Of a stretch of 36,685 nucleotides of DNA, positions 29,080-36,685 are shown piece by piece. The DNA is from a virus. The stretch is taken from the IMG/VR virus record IMGVR_UViG_3300037502_000642, positions 1-36,685 of that record; one strand, 5' to 3'. The notes beneath the pieces were generated by a model. That model made no database searches, was not told where the DNA came from, and saw only the letters and a program-made list of their open reading frames with translations. The translations under genes and the position numbers were made by a program. How positions within the stretch are numbered: the first letter of the stretch is position 1; every line of letters begins with the position of its first letter.

Positions 29080-29105
29080 ATACTCTTATAACTTATAAGA
29101 GTATT
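29075..29105 (+). promoter_or_regulatory. Late box overlapping a 13-bp perfect palindrome before the fibre gene
   Basis: TATAAATA (29075-29082) runs into AATACTCTTATAA (29079-29091), which is mirrored exactly by TTATAAGAGTATT (29093-29105) around one base. The ATG is at 29108 and there is no Shine-Dalgarno. The late start (about 29088) lies inside the left arm, so late RNA cannot form the full hairpin whereas read-through RNA can. The hairpin plus following T residues might also end the upstream transcript. Confidence 0.7.
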
Positions 29106-29107
29106 TT

Positions 29108-30817
29108 ATGGCCGAACCCAATCCAAGCAATGTAGCACCCTGGTATTTGCGCAACATTACGCAAGCCCTTGAACTTGATAACGCAACAGGAAACGTCTTT
29201 GTACGAACCAATGCTGCGGTAATAGGTAACGTTTCAATAGGCAATGTTGCTATAGGAGCATTGGGTAATGTTGATATATCAGGTAATACTCTACCCGTCA
29301 CAGTATCAGGTGGCAATGTCAACGCAAGTGTTACTGGCACAGTAACAGCCACACTCAGCGGTAACCTCGCAGGTATCACAGGTAATGTCACAGTAGTAGA
29401 TGGCGGTGGTAGCCTAACAGTAGATGGCAATGTAGGCATCACAGGCAATGTCAATATAGGTACAATGCCTAATGTCAATGCTAGTGTATCAGGCAATGTT
29501 GGCGTAAGTAGTTTTGGTAATATTGATATCACTGGCAACGCATTACCGATCACTGGTAATGTGAACGCAACATTAGATAGCAATGCCAATGTTATCATAT
29601 CAGGATTTGGTGGTCAGACAGCAGATGCTTTCGGTAGATTGCGTGTAAGCAATCCATATACATTATTTGATACTCAAAATAGATATTACGATCACGAACA
29701 ATACAGTTCAAGTACTTCAGGAACTGCCAATGTAGTCTATGAAGCAAACTCAAGTTCCTTTATGTGTAATGTAGGTACTACTTCAGGCGATAGCGTGTTG
29801 CGTGAAACAGTTAGAGTGTTCCCATATCAGCCAGGCAAGAGTTTATTAGTATTGTCATCATTTTGTTTCAATAGTCCTAAACCAAACCTAACACAGAGAA
29901 CTGGTTTTTTTGATGCCGACAACGGTGTATTCTTTGAAGCCGTTGGTGCAACATTGAACATGGTGATACGCAGTAGCAGTACAGGTAGTATAGTTGAAGA
30001 TAGAATACCACAAAGTAGTTGGAATGGTGACCCTCTTGACGGAACCGGACCAAGCGGTATCTCATTGGATGTTGCACTTACGCAAATTTGGTACGTTGAT
30101 ATTGAATGGTTAGGTGTTGGTAGCGTAAGAGTTGGCTTTGTCATCAATGGTCAGTATATCACTTGCCATACATTTAATCACGCTAACACACCAAATACAG
30201 GCACAACTGATAATACCACAACATATATGACAACTGCCACACTACCATTGCGTTGTGAGATTACTAACACAGGCACGACCGGCTCACCAAGTATGTTGCG
30301 TCAGATATGCGCAAGCGTTATCAGCGAAGGTGGTTTCCAGTTATCAGGTTCAGGTAATCCAAGAGCCGCATCACATCTAATAGGTACACCAGTAAGATTG
30401 CCTAACGATGCAAGTTTCAAACCTGTCATCGCTATCAGATTGAAATCTACTATGCTTGACGCTGTAGTAGTACCTATCAACTATACATTAGTACCAGTAG
30501 CACAAAGCCTGTTCCAGTATCGTATATACAAGTATGCTGTGACAAGCGGTGGTGCTTGGGTAGATAGCGCGGCAGATAGCGCAGTACAATATAATCTTGC
30601 TCCAACTACTTTAGTCAGTGGTGATATCGTTGAGCAATCATTCATCAATAGCACTAATCAAAGCAGTGGTGCGCCAACACAAGAAGTTTTCACATTCACA
30701 TATCAACTTGAGCGTGAACCATTTACAGGCACACCATATGAGTATGTCATCACTATGGCAACAACTGGTACTAACCAAGATGTTTACGCAAGTATTGAAT
30801 GGCAAGAAATGTCATAA
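29108..30817 (+). CDS. Tail-fibre-like virion protein with GNV repeats
   Basis: The 569-residue protein starts MAEPNPSNVAPWYLRN and has, from about residue 30 to 165, many short beta repeats built on (I/V)xGNVxV, such as SIGNVAIGALGNVDISGNTL. Then comes FGRLRVSNPYTLFDTQNRYY, LRETVRVFPYQPGKS and a long beta-rich region typical of phage fibre or whisker heads, ending VYASIEWQEMS. Low charge, many Gly, Asn, Ser and Thr, and no Cys-rich or enzymatic motif. It is late-promoted and flanked by two paralogous transferase-like genes, so it may be their target or simply a neighbour. A receptor-binding or decorative role is likely. Confidence 0.7.
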   Translation: MAEPNPSNVAPWYLRNITQALELDNATGNVFVRTNAAVIGNVSIGNVAIGALGNVDISGNTLPVTVSGGNVNASVTGTVTATLSGNLAGITGNVTVVDGGGSLTVDGNVGITGNVNIGTMPNVNASVSGNVGVSSFGNIDITGNALPITGNVNATLDSNANVIISGFGGQTADAFGRLRVSNPYTLFDTQNRYYDHEQYSSSTSGTANVVYEANSSSFMCNVGTTSGDSVLRETVRVFPYQPGKSLLVLSSFCFNSPKPNLTQRTGFFDADNGVFFEAVGATLNMVIRSSSTGSIVEDRIPQSSWNGDPLDGTGPSGISLDVALTQIWYVDIEWLGVGSVRVGFVINGQYITCHTFNHANTPNTGTTDNTTTYMTTATLPLRCEITNTGTTGSPSMLRQICASVISEGGFQLSGSGNPRAASHLIGTPVRLPNDASFKPVIAIRLKSTMLDAVVVPINYTLVPVAQSLFQYRIYKYAVTSGGAWVDSAADSAVQYNLAPTTLVSGDIVEQSFINSTNQSSGAPTQEVFTFTYQLEREPFTGTPYEYVITMATTGTNQDVYASIEWQEMS

Positions 30818-30820
30818 TGC

Positions 30821-31507
30821 ATGAAAAATTTGTTTATACTATACCCCGGTGGGTGTGGTGGTAATCACCTAGCCAATATAATCAGCACCAATTCTAAATT
30901 TACGCCGTTATTTGATAGCGAAAACTATCATAATGATTTACTTGTAAAATACAAAGAAATTTTTCAAACAGTTCCAACTAAAGGTTATCAGCATACAGGA
31001 ACTCCACACGTACATCATTTTAAATCTCATTTTTCTAAACATACTAATTTAGAACAGTTACATGATGAGTTGATGTTCAATCAATTATGTGAAAATAAAA
31101 CAGTTAATATTTTGATGGGGCATGAGCATTGTTTTGAACAAGCAGAAGTAAAGTTAAGATTAATTAGTAAAGTTCCTGATCCTTTTTGGTTAGTGCTGAA
31201 TTTTCCAAAAATAGACTCTATACCTTATAACAGAATAAAATTATACGGTCTTACGCCCAGACCCGAACGTTATACCTTTCCTTTTAATTGTACAATGTAT
31301 AAGGGAAACGTATATGCTAGTAGTAACTTAGAGAACAGTATTCTAATTGAAACAGAGGAGTTATTCACTGACTATGGAGTGGACTACGTAAGAGAAAAAT
31401 TATATAAATTGGACATAGAAATACCCTCTATAGCAGATGAGTTACATAAATTATGGTTCAATAAATTACAAGAAATATTAGTTTTGTACAACTCATTTCC
31501 AAAATAA
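30821..31507 (+). CDS. P-loop sulfotransferase-like protein, copy 2
   Basis: This 228-residue protein is a paralogue of the one at 28405-29079: it starts MKNLFILYPGGCGGNHLANI, keeps (Y)P..C.G.HL.N, has NILMGHEHCFEQAEVKLRL in the place of FTGHFTNFH, PKIDSIPYNRIKLYG in the place of PKVGSIAYIRN, and LIETEELFTDYGVDYVREKL in the place of LLDTDEFFTKDGFKLLNEKL. The matching order of four segments is what supports paralogy. Function is unknown; a sulfotransferase-like nucleotide-binding fold is a guess from the first loop. It follows the fibre gene by three bases. Confidence 0.6.
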   Translation: MKNLFILYPGGCGGNHLANIISTNSKFTPLFDSENYHNDLLVKYKEIFQTVPTKGYQHTGTPHVHHFKSHFSKHTNLEQLHDELMFNQLCENKTVNILMGHEHCFEQAEVKLRLISKVPDPFWLVLNFPKIDSIPYNRIKLYGLTPRPERYTFPFNCTMYKGNVYASSNLENSILIETEELFTDYGVDYVREKLYKLDIEIPSIADELHKLWFNKLQEILVLYNSFPK

Positions 31508-31510
31508 ATA
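31503..31510 (+). promoter_or_regulatory. Late box AATAAATA, five bases before the terminase ATG
   Basis: It overlaps the stop codon of the previous gene; five bases (TCAAT) separate it from ATG 31516. There is no Shine-Dalgarno. The same TCANT linker follows the boxes at 14648 and 33070. Confidence 0.55.
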
Positions 31511-31515
31511 TCAAT

Positions 31516-33060
31516 ATGAGTACTCAGACGTTAATTAAAGATCCGTATGTAAAAACAATTTTTAAAACTCAACAGGAGTTAGATGATTTTGTTAAGTGCT
31601 GTGATCCACAAACAGGTTATTTGCACTTTATGGATAACTTCTTTTATATACAGCACCCAACACGTGGTAGCATGGTCTATCACCCATGGATATATCAAAG
31701 AAGATTAATAGAAACTTACCATAATTATCGTTATAGTATTAGTTTGATGCCACGACAAAGTGGTAAATCAACAAGTGCCGCCGGCTATCTATTATGGTAT
31801 GCTATGTTTGTACCTGATAGTACGATTCTAATTGCGGCACACAAGTATACCGGTGCGCAGGAAATTATGCAACGTATTCGTTATGCATATGAAAACTGTC
31901 CCATGCATATTAAGGCAGGCGTGACAACTTATAACAAGGGGTCGCTTGATTTTGAAAATGGATCAAGAATAGTTTCAGCAACCACGACGGAAAATACGGG
32001 TCGTGGTATGTCTATTTCATTGCTATACTTAGACGAGTTCGCATTCGTTAGACCTTCCATTGCTGAATTGTTTTGGACTTCTATCACGCCTACCTTATCT
32101 ACTGGTGGTAAAGCAATTATCACTAGCACTCCGAACAGTGACGAGGATCAGTTCGCATTAATTTGGAAGGGTGCTAATAAAACTGAAGATGAGTTTGGTA
32201 ATACGACAGAACTAGGTGTAAATGGATTTAGAGCCTATAGGGCACATTGGAGCGAACAGCCAGGTCGTGATGAGAAGTGGGCAGAAGAAATGAAAGCACA
32301 ATTGGGCGAAGATCGTTTCCGTCGTGAAATTGGTTGCGAATTCATTATCGCCGATGAAACATTAATTGCACCTACTACACTATTAGATTTGGAAGGTATA
32401 GAACCAGTAAATCGCATGGGTCAAGTGCGTTGGTATAAGAAACCAACAAAGGGTAATATCTATGCCGTAGGTCTTGACCCCAGTTTAGGTACGGGTAGTG
32501 ATCCTTCTGCTATACAAATTTACGAAGCAAATACTACTACACAAATAGGTGAGTGGAAGCACAATAAGACAGATATTCCAAATCAAGTTAAATTATTAGC
32601 ACAGATAAACAAATACATTGTAGAGTGCACCGGTGAACCTAACAACCTTTATTATTCTATTGAGAATAATAGCATAGGTGAAGCCGCACTTATATCATTA
32701 GCAGAATACGGAGAAAGTAATATACCGGGTATATTCCTAAGCGAACCTGGTAAGAAACGCAAGGGTTTTAATACTACACATAAAGTTAAATTAACTGCTT
32801 GTGCAAAGTTTAAAACACTATTAGAAAGTAAAAAGATGACCCTATATAGTCGCAGTCTTATAGGGGAACTTAAAACCTTTGTAGCAGTAGAGGGCAGTTA
32901 TAGGGCTAAAATAGGCGAAACTGACGATTTAGTAATGGCCAGTTTATTAGTAATTAGAATGTTACAGCAATTAAGCGATTTTCACTATGATTTAGAAACA
33001 CAAATACGTGACCATGATGAAATTATAGCCCCACTACCCTTCTATGCTGTGCTAGGTTAA
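31516..33060 (+). CDS. Terminase large subunit, gp17 type
   Basis: The 514-residue protein has the adenine-binding/Walker A segment MPRQSGKST (residues 78-86), Walker B SLLYLDEFA with D172-E173, the coupling motif ITSTPN (201-207), and a C-terminal nuclease with the first metal-ligand Asp in YAVGLDPSLGTGSDPS (near 320), an acidic SIENNSIGEA (near 390), and the late Asp in GETDDLVMASLLV. The motor cuts and pumps DNA into the prohead. It is shorter than T4 gp17 (610 residues), mainly at the ends, but all active sites are present. No small terminase subunit was identified nearby. Confidence 0.95.
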   Translation: MSTQTLIKDPYVKTIFKTQQELDDFVKCCDPQTGYLHFMDNFFYIQHPTRGSMVYHPWIYQRRLIETYHNYRYSISLMPRQSGKSTSAAGYLLWYAMFVPDSTILIAAHKYTGAQEIMQRIRYAYENCPMHIKAGVTTYNKGSLDFENGSRIVSATTTENTGRGMSISLLYLDEFAFVRPSIAELFWTSITPTLSTGGKAIITSTPNSDEDQFALIWKGANKTEDEFGNTTELGVNGFRAYRAHWSEQPGRDEKWAEEMKAQLGEDRFRREIGCEFIIADETLIAPTTLLDLEGIEPVNRMGQVRWYKKPTKGNIYAVGLDPSLGTGSDPSAIQIYEANTTTQIGEWKHNKTDIPNQVKLLAQINKYIVECTGEPNNLYYSIENNSIGEAALISLAEYGESNIPGIFLSEPGKKRKGFNTTHKVKLTACAKFKTLLESKKMTLYSRSLIGELKTFVAVEGSYRAKIGETDDLVMASLLVIRMLQQLSDFHYDLETQIRDHDEIIAPLPFYAVLG

Positions 33061-33069
33061 CCGTTTAGG

Positions 33070-33077
33070 ACTAAATA
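33070..33077 (+). promoter_or_regulatory. Late box variant ACTAAATA, five bases before the ATG
   Basis: Seven bases CTAAATA followed by TCATT and ATG 33083, the same spacing and linker as before the terminase. The first two bases of the box differ from consensus, so the support comes mostly from the repeated geometry. Confidence 0.5.
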
Positions 33078-33082
33078 TCATT

Positions 33083-35788
33083 ATGGCTATTGATCAGGAA
33101 TCATTTAACAAAAAACTTTATGACCTACTAAAAACTAGGGGTTATCGTCCTATACCTAAGGACAGTAAAAATCAGAGAACTGAAAGCCCGCAAGACGCTG
33201 ACGTTTTCAATTTTACTTTTACTAAAGGTGGAGAAGAAATGGGTGATGCTTGGGTAACAATTGATGATGCCCAAGACGTTATACTATATTACGATGACGA
33301 TATTATGGATACCGGTGGTCGTAGCGACGGATCAGAATATGACGATAGTTGGTCTGCGTTCATTCAACATTTAAAGCGTTGGGCAATGGGCAAACAACTA
33401 GGATTCGAATTACGAGATAAACAAAAATTAGGTGATGACATGGCACAAAGAGAATATACAAGGAAGAAAGAAAATATATCCGAAGGATATTACCCAATGG
33501 GTAAGCAGTCAAGTTATAGTGATGCTGTGCCTACAGTTAAAATCATACTGCAACACACACGCCAAATACAAGAAGGCGAGCAACGTTATCGTAATATTGC
33601 TAGAATATTTTTGGAGAATCAACTTGGAGAAAGAATTCTTGCCCCTACTACCCGTCCGGGAGTTGCCCAAGTTTATGCCAGACATTTGGCCGAAGGCGGA
33701 GTTCCAAACGACGAACGTTGGAACCATATCAAAGGTCTTTGTGAAGAATACAACAAAATGGCCGGATTCGTTCGTGCCACTAGAGGCAATCAATTTAACG
33801 AATCAGCGCAACAGTTAGTAAACGAAGGTATTAACCATTACCACAACTTACGTGAGACATTAGGTAAGATGCGTGGTCATCGTGGTTATCACAAATACTT
33901 TGAAAGTTATACTCCTACATTAATGGAAACAGAGGGTGATGAAAGTAACCTTACTGAATTATTTGTGCAAGAAACATTAGATCCACGCATTGAAAGTGTA
34001 ATGCCAATTCTTTCACGTTTACAAAAGAACGTTACAGAAATGAAAGAAGTAAATGAGTTAGCAGAATGGGCTGATAGTTTACTTGAAGGCGGTGATGGTC
34101 CTGAAGCAAGCGAAGAAACCGATGTAGATACTGCAGGTGACGCAGGTGAAGGCGGCGGCGAAGATGCACCTGAAGATGATTTAATGGAAGCACCTGGTGC
34201 GGAAACATTAGCACATAATCAAAATACTGAAAAGGGTAATTTAAAGGCTTTTGATTTGGCAGAATTTACAGATAGAAATGAAAAGAAAGATATTGAAAAA
34301 AGAATAACTTCAATAAAAAATAGATTAAAAGATACTAACCTAAGTAAAGATGAACAGCAAGATTTAGAATTAGATTTAACAACACATGAAAAAAGACTAA
34401 AAGATTTTAAAGGCGGAGTAAGTAGATCATCCGGTTCACGTTCAGATCCGGATTCAACTAACCAAGCAAAAATTGGATCACAATCAAAAAAATCTGAAAA
34501 AGATACTATTAATAACGCAGAAAAAAGATTAGATGATGTTAATGACATGATTCAATCTTGGTTAAGTGTTAAAGAAAGTAGCGACATGGAACCATATGAA
34601 GATATGAGTGATATGGAACTTATTAGATTATGCAGTCAAATGGGTTTAGAGAAATCATGTGTTAGAGATGGTGAAGGTCAACTTGCTAACCGTGATGAAG
34701 TAATCAATCTATTGAAAATGCAGGACCACGACGAATCATTGGAAGAAGCAGAAGTTGAAGAAAGCGGATTACAAGCATACTTAGGTAATAAGAAGTATGG
34801 TAAAGAAGGTATGGATGCACTACGCAAAGCAGGTCGTGAACATGCTAGCAAAAAAAAGATGGCAAGCATCCGTGCCAAATATGATAAGTTAGATGAAGAA
34901 TTAGCGGAAGGCATCTTAGATAAAATTAAAGGAGCAATAGGATTAGGACCAAAGAAGGGTTCTGAACGTTGGATCCGTGTAGAACTGCCGGCTATTGAAA
35001 AACCAAATCAAGTAAAAGATAAACTTATTGGGTTAGGATTAAAAAGTATAGAACATGATAGAAATTCAAGTGGTCCAACAAACACATATTATGCTAAAAC
35101 AGATATATCTGACAACGCACATATTAGAAATGAAATTAAAAAACTTTATTCTAGTGTGAATCCAAAGAACATTTTTGTTGGAAATTCAAACGGCCCATCC
35201 AATCATACTACGGCACAACCGGCAGCAACTGCTCCTGCGGCAAATACAGCACCTGCGGATCAACCCGCTACAGGTCCTGATTTAAGAGTAGATAGGGGTC
35301 GTTTACCTAGCGGTGGTCAAGGTACATCTAGTAGACCTTCTAGCACTGGAGGTAGATTATCGATGCCAGGCGATCCTAAAGGTGTATACGCCGGTGATGA
35401 TAGATCCAGTTTTAGAGGAGATGGTTCTTTCCGCTATGAAAGCGCAGAACAAGATGTAGAAGAAGGTCTTGATGCTAACCAAAAGCGTGTAGGTCAATTA
35501 GGCCCAACTGAAAAAGTAGGACCTAAAGGCGCAGTTGGTAAACTTGTTGGCGCGAATGAAAGTGTAGAGTTAAGTGAAATGGACAAGTCACAACCATCAA
35601 GTGATAGAGGCGGTGAGAGTTCAGGTAACCCATATGCTAAAGGTGGTAAGGCTACACCAATCAAAGCAAAAGATGCTGAGAAAGATGCTGAAAAGGCATT
35701 AAACAAGTCTATGGATAAGGCTCATAAGAAAGATGTGAAAGAGGGTCAAGAAGACCTCGATGCTATACTAAGGTTATTGGGTAAATAA
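33083..35788 (+). CDS. Large unknown phage protein with acidic and basic low-complexity regions
   Basis: The 901-residue protein has at least four parts. Residues 1-115 form an alpha/beta domain (FNKKLYDLLKTRGYRPIPKD; DAWVTIDDAQDVILYYDDD). Residues 130-290 form a helical domain (VKIILQHTRQIQEGEQRYR; GVAQVYARHLAEGGVPNDER). Residues 320-400 are acidic and Gly-rich. Then come helical and basic parts with two small motifs: SDMELIRLCSQMGLEKS followed by DEVINLLKM near 520, and SGLQAYLGNKKYGKEGMDAL near 575. The tail is rich in Gly, Pro and Ser and ends GQEDLDAILRLLGK. No enzyme signature. Its place between terminase and gp32 and its late-type box suggest a head or packaging-associated structural protein, but this is unproven. 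Confidence 0.75.
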   Translation: MAIDQESFNKKLYDLLKTRGYRPIPKDSKNQRTESPQDADVFNFTFTKGGEEMGDAWVTIDDAQDVILYYDDDIMDTGGRSDGSEYDDSWSAFIQHLKRWAMGKQLGFELRDKQKLGDDMAQREYTRKKENISEGYYPMGKQSSYSDAVPTVKIILQHTRQIQEGEQRYRNIARIFLENQLGERILAPTTRPGVAQVYARHLAEGGVPNDERWNHIKGLCEEYNKMAGFVRATRGNQFNESAQQLVNEGINHYHNLRETLGKMRGHRGYHKYFESYTPTLMETEGDESNLTELFVQETLDPRIESVMPILSRLQKNVTEMKEVNELAEWADSLLEGGDGPEASEETDVDTAGDAGEGGGEDAPEDDLMEAPGAETLAHNQNTEKGNLKAFDLAEFTDRNEKKDIEKRITSIKNRLKDTNLSKDEQQDLELDLTTHEKRLKDFKGGVSRSSGSRSDPDSTNQAKIGSQSKKSEKDTINNAEKRLDDVNDMIQSWLSVKESSDMEPYEDMSDMELIRLCSQMGLEKSCVRDGEGQLANRDEVINLLKMQDHDESLEEAEVEESGLQAYLGNKKYGKEGMDALRKAGREHASKKKMASIRAKYDKLDEELAEGILDKIKGAIGLGPKKGSERWIRVELPAIEKPNQVKDKLIGLGLKSIEHDRNSSGPTNTYYAKTDISDNAHIRNEIKKLYSSVNPKNIFVGNSNGPSNHTTAQPAATAPAANTAPADQPATGPDLRVDRGRLPSGGQGTSSRPSSTGGRLSMPGDPKGVYAGDDRSSFRGDGSFRYESAEQDVEEGLDANQKRVGQLGPTEKVGPKGAVGKLVGANESVELSEMDKSQPSSDRGGESSGNPYAKGGKATPIKAKDAEKDAEKALNKSMDKAHKKDVKEGQEDLDAILRLLGK

Positions 35789-35797
35789 CACTACAAA

Positions 35798-35821
35798 AAA
35801 CCGCAGATTTTTCTGCGGTTT
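35798..35821. terminator. Strong hairpin, terminator-like, best oriented for the minus strand
   Basis: AAACCGCAGA (35798-35807) and TCTGCGGTTT (35812-35821) form a perfect 10-bp stem with a TTTT loop. On the + strand the stem is followed by CCC, with T only inside the stem; on the minus strand it is followed by a T run. It may act in both directions. Confidence 0.7.
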
Positions 35822-35832
35822 CCCACATCCGG

Positions 35833-35840
35833 CATAAATA
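35833..35840 (+). promoter_or_regulatory. Late box variant CATAAATA upstream of gp32
   Basis: One base from the TATAAATA consensus. It lies just before the sigma-70-like promoter, so gp32 may be expressed both early and late, as gene 32 is in T4. Confidence 0.5.
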
Positions 35841-35843
35841 CTA

Positions 35844-35872
35844 TTGACATAGGCACCGTGTAGTAATACAAT
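35844..35872 (+). promoter_or_regulatory. Sigma-70-like promoter for gp32
   Basis: TTGACA (35844-35849), 17-base spacer, TACAAT (35867-35872). Start expected near 35879, giving a leader of about 70 bases. Confidence 0.75.
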
Positions 35873-35885
35873 AATGCTTATGTTA

Positions 35886-35906
35886 GTTGATTCATAGGGA
35901 ATCAGC
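35886..35906 (+). promoter_or_regulatory. Hairpin at the 5' end of the gp32 leader
   Basis: GTTGATTC (35886-35893) pairs with GAATCAGC (35899-35906) with one G-U pair and a 5-base loop. It starts about seven bases into the predicted transcript. T4 gp32 represses its own translation by nucleating on a leader pseudoknot and spreading over an unstructured, A/U-rich stretch; the A/T-rich stretch after this hairpin would suit such a scheme. I could not find a convincing second pseudoknot stem. Confidence 0.45.
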
Positions 35907-35951
35907 GAATTATTTTAAGGCTCAACAAAGACCAACTTAAGGAGAAATATT

Positions 35952-36685
35952 ATGGCCTCACTAGCAGACATTCGTGCCCGTATCGCGGCACAAGAAAACA
36001 AGTCACAAAACAAGGGTTCTGGAACCCAGTCTGACAACGCAATCTACCCACACTGGAACATGAGCGAAGGTACAACTGCTACCGTTCGTTTCTTGCCAGA
36101 TGCAGATTCAAAGAATACATTCTTTTGGGTAGAACGTCAAATCATCAAGTTGCCATTCAATGGTGTTAAGGGTGATCCCAACATGAAGCAGGTAGTTGTT
36201 CAAGTACCTTGCGTAGAAATGTATGGTGATAGTTGCCCCGTTCTTGCAGAAGTTCGTCCTTGGTATAAGGATGAAACACTTAAGGAACTTGCTAACAAGT
36301 ATTGGAAGAAACGTAGTTACATTTTCCAAGGCTTTGTACGCCAGAACCCACTAGGCGATGACAAGACTCCTGCGAACCCTATTCGCAGATTCATCATTAG
36401 CCCACAAATCTTTACTATCATCAAGTCAAGTCTGATGGATCCTGAAATGGAAGAATTGCCAACTGACTATATGCGTGGTCTTGACTTCAACGTTAAGAAG
36501 ACCAGCAAAGGTGGTTATGCTGATTATAGCACATCAACTTGGGCACGTAAGGAAACAGCATTAACAGAAGCAGAACAGGCTGCTATTGATGCACATGGAC
36601 TCTTCAATCTCGCAGAATTCTTACCTAAGAAACCTAACGAGGCAGAGTTGCGTATCATCAAGGAAATGTTTGAAGCAAGTGTTGA
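35952..36685 (+). CDS. Single-stranded DNA-binding protein, gp32 type (3' end cut by the window)
   Basis: The frame runs from ATG 35952 (behind AAGGAGAAAT) to the window edge without a stop, giving 244 residues. It begins MASLADIRARIAAQENKSQN, a basic cooperative-binding N terminus as in gp32, followed by the OB-fold core with TTATVRFLPD, FFWVERQIIKLPFNG and WKKRSYIFQGFVRQNP. The protein coats single-stranded DNA in replication and recombination. T4 gp32 holds zinc with one His and three Cys, while here only C87 and C95 occur in the visible core, so the zinc site is reduced or absent. The acidic C-terminal tail would lie outside the window. Codons are more GC-rich than in most late genes, fitting high expression. 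Confidence 0.93.
   Translation, partial: MASLADIRARIAAQENKSQNKGSGTQSDNAIYPHWNMSEGTTATVRFLPDADSKNTFFWVERQIIKLPFNGVKGDPNMKQVVVQVPCVEMYGDSCPVLAEVRPWYKDETLKELANKYWKKRSYIFQGFVRQNPLGDDKTPANPIRRFIISPQIFTIIKSSLMDPEMEELPTDYMRGLDFNVKKTSKGGYADYSTSTWARKETALTEAEQAAIDAHGLFNLAEFLPKKPNEAELRIIKEMFEASV

Noticed and set aside
29086-29598. 170-residue minus-strand frame rich in Leu, Pro and Thr
   Set aside because: It is the mirror of the GNV-repeat part of the fibre gene; its repeats follow from the plus-strand repeats and there is no start signal.
33509-33793. Minus-strand and alternative plus-strand frames inside the 901-residue gene
   Set aside because: They are out-of-frame shadows of a long frame whose protein has coherent domains; no independent start signals.
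35880-35951. T4-like pseudoknot in the gp32 leader
   Set aside because: One hairpin is clear, but I could not find a second stem pairing its loop with downstream bases, so I only report the hairpin.

Overview
The window reads as a late-gene and accessory segment of a large T4-like tailed phage (Caudoviricetes, contractile-tail type) with an AT-rich genome. Every gene I accept lies on the + strand. The T4 relationship rests on a gp17-type large terminase, a gp32-type single-stranded DNA-binding protein at the right edge (cut by the window), an overlapping dihydrofolate reductase/thymidylate synthase pair, and many T4-type late promoter boxes (TATAAATA and close variants). Several products need a Gram-negative host: an Rz/Rz1-like spanin pair, a further lipoprotein and an outer-membrane beta-barrel. 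A circularly permuted tmRNA gene with tag ANDSTYALAA resembles beta/gammaproteobacterial tags, so a betaproteobacterial, perhaps freshwater, host is my guess. That host call is inference only.

Layout. (1) 1-700: end of an unknown gene. (2) 751-10735: a tightly packed block that looks like one late operon, with an SGNH-hydrolase-like protein, a 31-residue basic protein, a NodU/CmcH-type carbamoyltransferase, a 2112-residue protein with 20 tandem ~65-residue modules, and two more SGNH-like proteins. This looks like a surface or virion glycan modification module. (3) 10797-14318: a beta-barrel outer-membrane protein with its own terminator, a DNA methyltransferase on a leaderless promoter, a mini membrane protein, a His-rich exported protein and a glycosyltransferase-like protein. 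(4) 14310-14640: a permuted tmRNA unit with late promoter and terminator. (5) 14661-16551: a nucleotidyltransferase-domain protein and a small helical protein. (6) 16590-20616: early-type genes under consensus sigma-70 promoters, including a MoxR AAA+ ATPase and a VWA/metallopeptidase-like partner. (7) 20673-25259: unknown genes, then DHFR, ThyA, an NAD-dependent epimerase and a DegT-type aminotransferase. (8) 25264-26305: spanins and a lipoprotein. (9) 26347-33060: structural and fibre-like proteins, two small proteins that look like capsid-targeted internal proteins, a SAM methyltransferase, two paralogous P-loop (sulfotransferase-like) proteins flanking a GNV-repeat fibre-like protein, and the terminase. 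(10) 33083-35788: a large unknown conserved-looking protein. (11) 35952-end: gp32.

Expression logic seen in the sequence. Early-type genes have TTGACA-17 bp-TATAAT-like promoters, two of which place the predicted start on the ATG. Late genes have boxes in two arrangements. In one, the box lies exactly five bases before the ATG, which predicts leaderless mRNAs (five genes). In the other, the box lies inside or against a perfect inverted repeat, so that read-through RNA would fold over the translation start while the late transcript would not, as known for T4 genes e, soc and 49. The most notable items are the phage-borne permuted tmRNA with its own late promoter, the giant protein with an A-B-C-D super-repeat and a visible recombination scar, and these two late-gene arrangements.
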